Below, in pieces: positions 1 through 6,065 of a DNA stretch of 64,000 nucleotides. The position numbers were made by a program, and so were the translations under genes. How positions within the stretch are numbered: position 1 is the stretch's first letter; each line of letters starts with the position of its first letter. The stretch is taken from positions 1 through 64,000 of the forward strand of contig JANQPA010000105.1 in NCBI GenBank assembly GCA_028285545.1, written 5' to 3'. Origin of the DNA: Saprospiraceae bacterium. Lineage in GTDB: Bacteria; Bacteroidota; Bacteroidia; Chitinophagales; Saprospiraceae. The notes beneath the pieces were generated by a model that was not told the DNA's origin, ran no database searches, and worked only from the letters and a program-made list of their open reading frames with translations.

Positions 1-14
1 GTCCTATCTTACTC

Positions 15-74
15 ATGAGCAGATTTTGTTAACTAAGTTTTGTCGTTATTACTAAGCTAACTCTTTCTGCTCAT
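15..74. repeat. Imperfect palindrome beside the IS256 transposase
   Basis: The arms atgagcaga (15-23) and tctgctcat (66-74) are perfectly complementary. Inside them, 28-37 and 52-61 pair at 8 of 10 positions, giving a long imperfect hairpin about 40 bp beyond the transposase stop codon. It could be a transcription-blocking structure or part of the element end. It lacks a clear T-run, so it is not called a terminator. Confidence 0.5.
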
Positions 75-110
75 TTATTTTTCCTTTTTACACAACCCCG
101 GGCTGAAAAA

Positions 111-1325
111 TCACAAATCCAGCCTGAGCCGGTCTGCAAAAATAATCGATAATTGCGATAGTGTCTGGTTCCAATTGTGAACCGGTCTGTTCCATTTACT
201 TGTAATATCTTCTTGAGCTAGATACAGTAACTTCATTAAAGCTTCATCTGAAGTAAAAGCACCTTTGGTTTTGGTTACCTTTCTTAATTGACGATGAAAG
301 CCTTCGATAACATTAGTAGTATAAATCACCCTTCGAATAGGTTGAGCGTATTGAAAATAATTGGACAATCGATCCCAGTTTTTGCGCCATGATGCGATAA
401 CCACCGGATACTTTTTGCCCCAGGTGGCCTCTAACTGATCCAGATTTCTTTCTGCCAGTTCCTTTGTGGAAGCCTGATAAACCTTCTTCAAATCTCGCAT
501 AAAAGCTTTTACATCTTTCCAAGCGATATACTTTTTTGAGTTGCGTATTTGATGAACTATACAAAGCTGAACTTCCGTTTTGGGAAATAAGCTTTCAATA
601 GCATCAGCAAAACCGGCCAGATTATCTATGCAGGCAATGAAGATATCCTCCACTCCTCGATTATGAAGGTCGGTTAAAACCTGAAGCCAGAACTTAGCTC
701 CTTCATTTTCACCGATATACAGTCCCAATAACTCTTTGTAGCCTTCCTGGTTCAGGCCAATAATGCAGTAAACGGCTTTACTAACTACTCGACCATCTTG
801 TCTGACCTTGTAGTGTATTGCGTCAAGCCATACAATGGGATAAATCGCTTCCAATGGTCGATTACGCCATTCTTGAAGCAAGGGCAATATCTTATCTGTA
901 ATACGGCTAATCGTTGCTGTAGAAGCTTCTACGCCGTACATATCTGCTAGATAATCCCGAATGTCAGCATAGCTATTGCCTCTAGCATACAAGGCAATGA
1001 TCTGGCGATCCAGGCCTTGGCCTAGTGTCTTAGATCTCTTAGGTAATAGTTGTGGAGTAAAGCGGCTAGCTCGATCACGGGGTGTTTTGATATCAACCTG
1101 GCCAAGACTAGTCTTAACCGTCTTACGACCTTTGCCGTTGCGGCGATTCGGTTGATCATCTTCCTCCAATTGGGCATCTAACTCTCCATCCAGACTCTCT
1201 TCTAAAAATTCTTTGATCAAAGGAGTTAATACCCCATCACTTCCCAATAGATCTTCTCCTGATTTAAGTTTTGATAGGGCTTCTTCTTTAAATTTGTCAA
1301 AGTCGAAGCTTTTTTTCTTTTTCAT
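111..1325 (-). CDS. IS256-family transposase
   Basis: This is a 404-residue mutator-type DDE transposase, a normal length for the family, and it appears intact. The catalytic triad is visible as D168 (in VWLDAIHYK), D234 (in CIDNLAGF) and E341 (in TTNVIEGFHRQLRK). The family C/H signature CIVHQIRN lies between the second Asp and the Glu. The N-terminal 160 residues are the usual DNA-binding region. The ATG at 1325 sits about 35 bp inside the terminal repeat at 1361-1386, a standard layout. The gene borders a low-GC group of accessory genes, so it may have helped bring them in; that link is inference. Confidence 0.95.
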   Translation of the reverse strand: MKKKKSFDFDKFKEEALSKLKSGEDLLGSDGVLTPLIKEFLEESLDGELDAQLEEDDQPNRRNGKGRKTVKTSLGQVDIKTPRDRASRFTPQLLPKRSKTLGQGLDRQIIALYARGNSYADIRDYLADMYGVEASTATISRITDKILPLLQEWRNRPLEAIYPIVWLDAIHYKVRQDGRVVSKAVYCIIGLNQEGYKELLGLYIGENEGAKFWLQVLTDLHNRGVEDIFIACIDNLAGFADAIESLFPKTEVQLCIVHQIRNSKKYIAWKDVKAFMRDLKKVYQASTKELAERNLDQLEATWGKKYPVVIASWRKNWDRLSNYFQYAQPIRRVIYTTNVIEGFHRQLRKVTKTKGAFTSDEALMKLLYLAQEDITSKWNRPVHNWNQTLSQLSIIFADRLRLDL

Positions 1326-1411
1326 CTTGTCTAAGTTAAGTCTTATTTTTAACTACTTAACCTGACACACTTTTTGTAACACCCTCGAAACAACTAGTTC
1401 TTTTCTCTAAG

Positions 1412-1951
1412 TCAGGCGCGTATATCTAATTGCCCTTTTACTTTTTTGGTTTCATTCAATTTCTTTTCTAAGTCTGTTTTGATTTTATTTTCGAACTGTT
1501 TTGAATATATTCTCCACCAATAATAGGCTGGTATTTCTTCATCACTATGTTTACCTAATCGGTACATCAACTCAATGTTAGGATTTTCTTTTTCATTTAA
1601 TATACGACTCAACTTTGTAGGATGTATGTCTAAATTCTCTGCTATTTCTTTATTACTTCTGTTGGTGATATTTATATAAGCTTTTAGTTGATTAGCAAAA
1701 CTAAAGTTTGGGTCAAAATTATCTTCCTGAAAGTAGGATTTCAAAAGAAACTTCATTTGTAATACCTTACTTATTAGTATTTCCTGTTCACTCATGCTTT
1801 TGAGTCGTTCCAGCCTAAGTCGTCTAAATTCTTCTACTGCTTTTTTTTGTTCTTCAGGTTCTAAGGTCTCATTAATTAAATACCCTTCAACAAGTTCTTC
1901 ATCTGTATAAACCTTACTAAGTTCCTCATATATTTCTTTATTCTTTTTCAT
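1412..1951 (-). CDS. XRE-type HTH protein, putative antitoxin of a GNAT-HTH pair
   Basis: This 179-residue protein has a cro/C1-like helix-turn-helix at about residues 87-133 (NKEIAENLDIHPTKLSRILN) preceded by a charged helical region. Such proteins usually bind operators and, in toxin-antitoxin pairs, both neutralise the toxin and autorepress. Its ATG lies inside the 3' end of the upstream GNAT-like gene (overlap 1938-1951, 14 bp), so translation is probably coupled. The order toxin-then-antitoxin resembles higBA rather than the usual GNAT-RHH order. An ordinary regulator of an acetyltransferase is the alternative. Base composition is AT-rich, like its neighbours. Confidence 0.7.
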   Translation of the reverse strand: MKKNKEIYEELSKVYTDEELVEGYLINETLEPEEQKKAVEEFRRLRLERLKSMSEQEILISKVLQMKFLLKSYFQEDNFDPNFSFANQLKAYINITNRSNKEIAENLDIHPTKLSRILNEKENPNIELMYRLGKHSDEEIPAYYWWRIYSKQFENKIKTDLEKKLNETKKVKGQLDIRA

Positions 1952-2417
1952 AGTCTAAATATTTATTGATCAATGATCTGGAAGAATATTGTTCAACTGC
2001 CAATAATCGACCATATTGTCTAAATCCATATTTTTCCTGGTATAATTCTATTAATTCTGTTTTTGGTTGTAAGGAAACAAATCCAAAATAGCCTCTCATA
2101 AATGCCAGTTGGCAAGCAAAGGCTATTAAACAACCTGCAATATTTTCAATGTTTTTACTTTTGCCAACATTAGAAACACCAATTTCGATCAGGTTTAAAT
2201 GAATTCTAAATTCTTCTTGATGATCAATCAAAGACATCATTCCCAAAATTTCATTTTCTTTTCCTTTCAGAAAGATTTTATATACTTCATTATCTCTCTC
2301 TACTTTCCAGTCAAAGGAATATTCCTTAGAAGATTCAATCCATTCATAATCAGAGTCAATTACCTTCTCTATCAAAGATTCAAGCCCCTTACCTGTCTCC
2401 TTATTTTTTAATGGCAT
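1938..2417 (-). CDS. GNAT-fold acetyltransferase-like protein, putative toxin
   Basis: The longest frame starts at a TTG; the ATG at 2417 is preferred and gives 159 residues. The middle and C-terminal parts read like a GNAT domain: a beta strand with IHLNLIEIGVSN, a long helix IENIAGCLIAFACQLAFMRG, then GFVSLQPKTELIELYQEKYGF, which matches the last strands of the acetyl-CoA fold. The acetyl-CoA loop (usually Q/RxxGxG/A) is not canonical here; SNVGKSKNIENIAG is the likely counterpart. The gene overlaps an XRE-HTH gene by 14 bp. GNAT toxins of other pairs (TacT, AtaT) acetylate aminoacyl-tRNA; the substrate here is unknown. Confidence 0.6.
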   Translation of the reverse strand: MPLKNKETGKGLESLIEKVIDSDYEWIESSKEYSFDWKVERDNEVYKIFLKGKENEILGMMSLIDHQEEFRIHLNLIEIGVSNVGKSKNIENIAGCLIAFACQLAFMRGYFGFVSLQPKTELIELYQEKYGFRQYGRLLAVEQYSSRSLINKYLDYEKE

Positions 2418-2588
2418 TTTCAAGTATTGTTACATAAAAATACTAGAAATAATTTATGAAATCAATAAATTATTTATGGAAGTAATAATTTTTTAAAAGA
2501 AATGAACTTATTCCAAGGATATATCTAGATACTTGTGCTAACTTAAGTAGGCATGGAGAACATTTTTTGCTCGGAATATTTAATCTTC

Positions 2589-3365
2589 CTAATCATTTAA
2601 AATGTTAAGAGTTAAATCCATGTCTATCAAATATTTTATTGGTTTCACTTTTTTAAAAAAGTAAATTTTCTTCTTGATTGAATTTTTAATGTAATTCTCA
2701 CAATCTAATTCCCACATCCTTGAAGCAGGTATTCCAAAAACATGGCCTAAAAATTCAATTTCTGCAAATCCATTACCAGAATGGAGATAATTCATCCGGT
2801 CAAAAAATATTTCCGGTGATTCTGCTTCTCCATTAAAGGTTATAATTATTCCAACTTTTCTTTCAAAATAAAATATTGGATAATTTCCAATATTATATCT
2901 TGCATATTCTCTTATAAAATTAAATCTAGAGTCCAAACCATTACCAAATTGTCTTTCAGATTCTTCTAAGAATATCTTAAATAATCCTCGTTTAAAGTAC
3001 CTACTTAGTTTTGATTGGTAAGCTCTATTTCTTCTAAATGACTTTTTAAGTTTTAATCTCTTACTTCCATCATTTTTAGTAAATATTTCAAAATATATAG
3101 ATTTGAATCTATTTTTTCTTTTTGAGTTCCTTAATTCCTTTGTTTCTGGTGATTCAAGCAATCTTTGGCGTGTAATATTGAATGCTTCTTTTAAGACTTC
3201 TTCTATACTAATACCCTCTCCATTCTTGGAACCAAAATAAGAATTACAATCATCACAAACATTTTTACAAATCCTATTTCCTCCTATGGATTTAGGAATA
3301 GAGTGTGCTTTTGTACTAAACATTCTATCCTTTTCATTTTTTTGGCACCAAATACATGTTCTCAT
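2589..3365 (-). CDS. HNH-type zinc-binding nuclease-like protein
   Basis: The 258-residue product has an N-terminal HNH-like module: C4-x2-C7, H21 in KAHSIPKSIGG, and C37-x2-C40-N41 (CDDCNSYFG). Known HNH domains of this type bind zinc with the four cysteines and use the His for phosphodiester cleavage. Residues 60-258 are basic (many Lys/Arg) and not recognised; they may bind DNA or RNA. The gene stands alone on the minus strand in a very AT-rich stretch next to the GNAT-HTH pair and the IS element. Phage-defence or restriction roles are common for such genes but are only inference here. Confidence 0.6.
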   Translation of the reverse strand: MRTCIWCQKNEKDRMFSTKAHSIPKSIGGNRICKNVCDDCNSYFGSKNGEGISIEEVLKEAFNITRQRLLESPETKELRNSKRKNRFKSIYFEIFTKNDGSKRLKLKKSFRRNRAYQSKLSRYFKRGLFKIFLEESERQFGNGLDSRFNFIREYARYNIGNYPIFYFERKVGIIITFNGEAESPEIFFDRMNYLHSGNGFAEIEFLGHVFGIPASRMWELDCENYIKNSIKKKIYFFKKVKPIKYLIDMDLTLNILND

Positions 3366-3582
3366 GGTATAAAATATTTCACCTTTCCAATAAACATTAT
3401 TTGTTGCAAATAAATTCCATTAAATAGTCATTTTAAAACAAAAAATATTGAAATTATAGGAAGAAGAAAATTGAATCTTTTCGTTTCCTAATGAATACAC
3501 TACTGAAATAATCAGACAATTTTGATTTTTCTGTTTTCTTCAAATTGTTCAGTCCAAATGGCTCACCTGTAGAGGCAATTTC

Positions 3583-3612
3583 ATTCTACCTTCCTCCTTC
3601 TACTTTCTACCC
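3583..3612. repeat. Pyrimidine-rich TTCTACCTTC-type short repeat
   Basis: The words ttctacc, ttctac and ttctaccc recur within 30 bp. A reverse-complement version (tagaaggtagaaggtagaa) lies at 5729-5760, so the two sites sit in opposite orientation around the gene at 3622-5130. The rest of the spacer 3366-3621 is AT-rich and shows no gene. Confidence 0.5.
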
Positions 3613-3621
3613 ACCAATCAT

Positions 3622-5130
3622 CTAATCCTTCCTTTGATGCCTAATAATTTCCAAAATCGATTTTCCATTACTCCTACTTTCTGCCCAGTACACTCCAAGC
3701 TCATTCAAATCCAGAGGCACCGCTGTTTCGGCCTGTAAGATGGTATTACTCAATTCCTCTTTAATTTTTCCCCAATGAGCTGTTCTCTCCCGACCAAATA
3801 AGGGGGCTAAATTTTTCAGTAAATGGAAAAAAGTGTATTCAAATCGCCCTTCTTCAAATACCTCCTTTTGTTTTAAAAACCTCCTAACCGATCTAAAAGC
3901 ATTTTCGATTTCATCGATATTATCCAGTTCAATTTTTGACATTAACCATAAGAGTTGGAGGCCAACCTGATCACGAATTCTTGTTTCGGATTTATTCCTT
4001 TGTTTGGTTACTTTTTCACACCATTCAATGCACTTATCGAAATTTTCACAGCAAAAGCCGTATACTGCCATATTGCTGATTAAAGAGATCCGGCTGCCTT
4101 CATTCAATTGATATTTGCTTAAACCGTGGTTAATTTTTTCGCCCAGCTGGTTGAGGTCTTCAGCTTTCCCGGTATTGAGAAAAAATAGAATTTTAAAAAT
4201 AGAGGTTTTCAGGAAAATGAGTCCTTTGACTTCTATATCGTCAGTGGCTTCTTCTTCCAGTCGTTCTATCTGTTCCCAAACTTTATCAAAAGCCTCAATT
4301 TTATAATAGGCATTAATTAAATTGCTCACATCTACCACGTAACGGGAAAATTCTTCGGATTTATATTTTTTATAATCTTTCCACCAGTCTACTACTTCAG
4401 CAAAGCTGGCAGAGGCACGCTCATGTTCTCCAGACATTTGAGCATGGATGGCATTACACTGATGGAGCCTTCTTTTTGCATGGTAGTCCACTTTTACAGA
4501 TTGATCAGGTTTACTGATGATTTCCATCATTTTTTGTAAATCAGGATGTGACTCTAACCACTCCTCCAAACTCACTCCTTTTTTGAAAACCATGGATAAG
4601 AGGTAACTGAGTTCGGTAAACTTAAATTCCGCATTTAAGCTTGACTGTATTTGTTTTCTCTCATCAAATAATGTATTGATGTGCTGAATAAAATCTTTGT
4701 TGGTATGCCAGCTGATGAAGGGTTCCAATTTGTTTATTTCCAACAGGGCCAATTGATCCCCTATTTCCATTGCCAACGATTTAGCTTCCACCAGCCTATT
4801 TTCTACCTGGGAATATAATCCACGCTTGTAGAGGTTTTTGGCATCCATGATTAATTCTCGAATTCGAGAATAAAAGGAACTATTGCGTTTAAAATCCCGC
4901 AAGTTTTTTAATAAAGATTCGTAGAGGTAATTTTTATCAGCAGATAAGTTTTTGGGGAATTTCTTTTTTAATACCTCTTCATCATAGGATTTCATGCCGT
5001 TGATGAATTGGTATAATTCCAGATATTTAGTTTCACTATTTCCCCATTTGGAAGCTTCGATGGTAAAATACCGCTTCTCTGATTTTGACATGGATTTAAT
5101 TAGATGAAACAGGTCTTCCTTATGTTTCAT
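3622..5130 (-). CDS. Helical-repeat (TPR-like) protein of unknown function
   Basis: This 502-residue protein has no signal peptide or membrane segment and so is probably cytoplasmic. It is almost entirely alpha-helical with repeated aromatic/Leu spacing that suggests degenerate TPR-like helices. The N terminus (HLIKSMSKSEKRYFTIEASK) is a distinctive feature: basic, and followed by a region on expected lengths of small hairpins (FPKNLSADKNYLYESLLKNL). I do not recognise a named family; similar proteins occur in Bacteroidota as conserved hypotheticals, as far as I recall. It has no operon partner: 257 bp separate it from the upstream HNH gene's start in this orientation. A scaffold or regulatory role is only a guess. 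Confidence 0.75.
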   Translation of the reverse strand: MKHKEDLFHLIKSMSKSEKRYFTIEASKWGNSETKYLELYQFINGMKSYDEEVLKKKFPKNLSADKNYLYESLLKNLRDFKRNSSFYSRIRELIMDAKNLYKRGLYSQVENRLVEAKSLAMEIGDQLALLEINKLEPFISWHTNKDFIQHINTLFDERKQIQSSLNAEFKFTELSYLLSMVFKKGVSLEEWLESHPDLQKMMEIISKPDQSVKVDYHAKRRLHQCNAIHAQMSGEHERASASFAEVVDWWKDYKKYKSEEFSRYVVDVSNLINAYYKIEAFDKVWEQIERLEEEATDDIEVKGLIFLKTSIFKILFFLNTGKAEDLNQLGEKINHGLSKYQLNEGSRISLISNMAVYGFCCENFDKCIEWCEKVTKQRNKSETRIRDQVGLQLLWLMSKIELDNIDEIENAFRSVRRFLKQKEVFEEGRFEYTFFHLLKNLAPLFGRERTAHWGKIKEELSNTILQAETAVPLDLNELGVYWAESRSNGKSILEIIRHQRKD

Positions 5131-5447
5131 AGTGGTAGTTAAGCCAAAAAATCAAATCTTCTTTTTCCCCAAACACATGCACATCAAAAGGCTTCTATTA
5201 GAGTATACCCCCTAATAAAACCAATATTCAAAGGCCTAATAGCTTAAAAATCACTTTTTTTCAAGCTTTTTTTCAGCTTTTGAAATCTAAAAAACTTGTC
5301 CTTTGACATTTCCAAGAAAAAGGAGAGATGGGCAAGCAAACACAACATAAATCACTGAATACAAGCAATTTATACAAAAAACCTGATATAAGCACCAGGT
5401 CTCCGACATAAAAAACTGCTCAAAAAATGCAGCTTAGAAACCTAAAT
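5131..5447. other. AT-rich spacer without a recognised gene
   Basis: This 317-bp stretch is upstream of the minus-strand gene ending at 3622 and downstream of the small frame at 5448. It has A/T runs and a short aagcttttt-type near-repeat around 5255-5285. No coding frame, terminator or RNA gene was recognised. It presumably contains the promoter of the helical-repeat gene, but no clear Bacteroidota -7 box was found. Confidence 0.5.
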
Positions 5448-5660
5448 TCAGCGATTGTTGTGGTTTTCAAGGTCATGAATAAGCCTATACATTTGTATTG
5501 TACTTAAAACGAAGCTCATGACCTCCACCAAACCCAAGAAACCAAGTATAAATCCCGGATGTATCAAAGGAAGTGGCTTTACCCAGCCACTTCCATCAAA
5601 TATAAAAAAATTAACCCCAATAGTATATACTATGAGAAAAGAGTAATTCATAAGCTTCAT
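5448..5660 (-). CDS. Possible small membrane protein
   Basis: A 70-residue frame from an ATG at 5660 encodes two hydrophobic stretches (NYSFLIVYTIGVNFFIF and HPGFILGFLGLVEVMSFVLS) followed by a polar tail HDLENHNNR. A longer frame reaches 5789, but its first 43 codons run through the short tandem repeat at 5729-5760 and look non-coding. No homologous family is recognised. Its isolated position between simple repeats and the lack of partners leave it uncertain whether it is expressed. Confidence 0.4.
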   Translation of the reverse strand: MKLMNYSFLIVYTIGVNFFIFDGSGWVKPLPLIHPGFILGFLGLVEVMSFVLSTIQMYRLIHDLENHNNR

Positions 5661-5728
5661 ACGGTACGAAAGTTGGTGCAAGGGAAAAGGGCCTTGCTTC
5701 TGGCAAGGCACCTTCTCCTTAATTCGGT

Positions 5729-5760
5729 AGAAAGTAGAAGGTAGAAGGTAGAAGGTAGAA
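5729..5760. repeat. Short tandem repeat (GTAGAAG)
   Basis: Four to five near-perfect copies of a gtagaag-type heptamer occur in a row (gtagaaagtagaaggtagaa and onward). It is the reverse complement of the pyrimidine-rich repeat at 3583-3612. Heptamer arrays of other sequences occur at 49123-49164 and, degenerate, at 16806-16960. Confidence 0.7.
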
Positions 5761-5959
5761 AGATAATTACAAGATGAGGATGTTATCATCCAATGAACAT
5801 ATGAACCCCATAAAGAATATTTGAGATTACAATTAGAAAGGATTTTTTATTAACCCAAAAAACCAATTCATGTCTTGAAGCCCTGAGGCCTCGTGACGCT
5901 ACCCCAGTTATCAAATTTTACCCTGTACAATCCAACAAAACCATTTGAAAACAGCAACT

Positions 5960-6001
5960 ATGAAGACTCCTATATTACCCCAAAACCCAAAAAAAGACTA
6001 A
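5960..6001 (+). CDS. Very short reading frame (13 codons) before an orphan terminator
   Basis: ATG at 5960 opens the 13-residue frame MKTPILPQNPKKD ending at TAA 5999-6001. It is the last frame before the plus-strand terminator at 6036-6062, which has no other plus-strand gene to serve. It may be a leader peptide, part of a small RNA, or chance. Nothing else supports translation. Confidence 0.15.
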   Translation: MKTPILPQNPKKD

Positions 6002-6035
6002 ATGGAGATAAGTAGATAGTTGCTAGAATATTAAG

Positions 6036-6062
6036 GAGGGCCTTCGCAGGCCCTCTTTTTTT
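6036..6062 (+). terminator. Rho-independent terminator reading plus strand, no upstream plus-strand gene
   Basis: The stem gagggcct (6036-6043) and aggccctc (6048-6055) is perfect, with loop tcgc and a seven-T run at 6056-6062. The T-run follows the stem on the plus strand only. The minus-strand alpha-glucan phosphorylase stops at 6066, and in its direction the hairpin is followed by cttaatattc, a weak tail. It may serve both strands, but the stronger reading implies an unannotated plus-strand transcript from the 5660-6035 region. Confidence 0.75.
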
Positions 6063-6065
6063 ATT

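Larger units (their letters stand above)
1..1386 (-). mobile_element. IS256-family insertion sequence, left end unresolved
   Basis: The element carries one transposase gene on the minus strand. The transposase-proximal end is visible at 1361-1386 and resembles IS256 termini (plus-strand core ctgacacactttttgtaaca). No matching inverted copy is visible left of the stop codon at 111. Instead a similar word in the same orientation lies at 83-99 (cctttttacacaacccc). An imperfect palindrome at 15-74 lies beyond it. The left boundary at base 1 is therefore arbitrary: the end may be degenerate, truncated, or outside the window. No target-site duplication could be identified. Confidence 0.6.

Noticed and set aside
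15-74. attC-like integron recombination site
   Set aside because: The palindrome lacks the GTTRRRY/RYYYAAC boxes in the right places, and no integron integrase or cassette array is seen.
313-564. Minus-strand frame of 83 codons inside the transposase gene
   Set aside because: It is an alternative-frame shadow of the intact transposase, with no protein-like features.
5661-5789. N-terminal extension of the small frame at 5448
   Set aside because: It translates the gtagaag tandem repeat into STFYLLPSTFY-like sequence and is probably non-coding.
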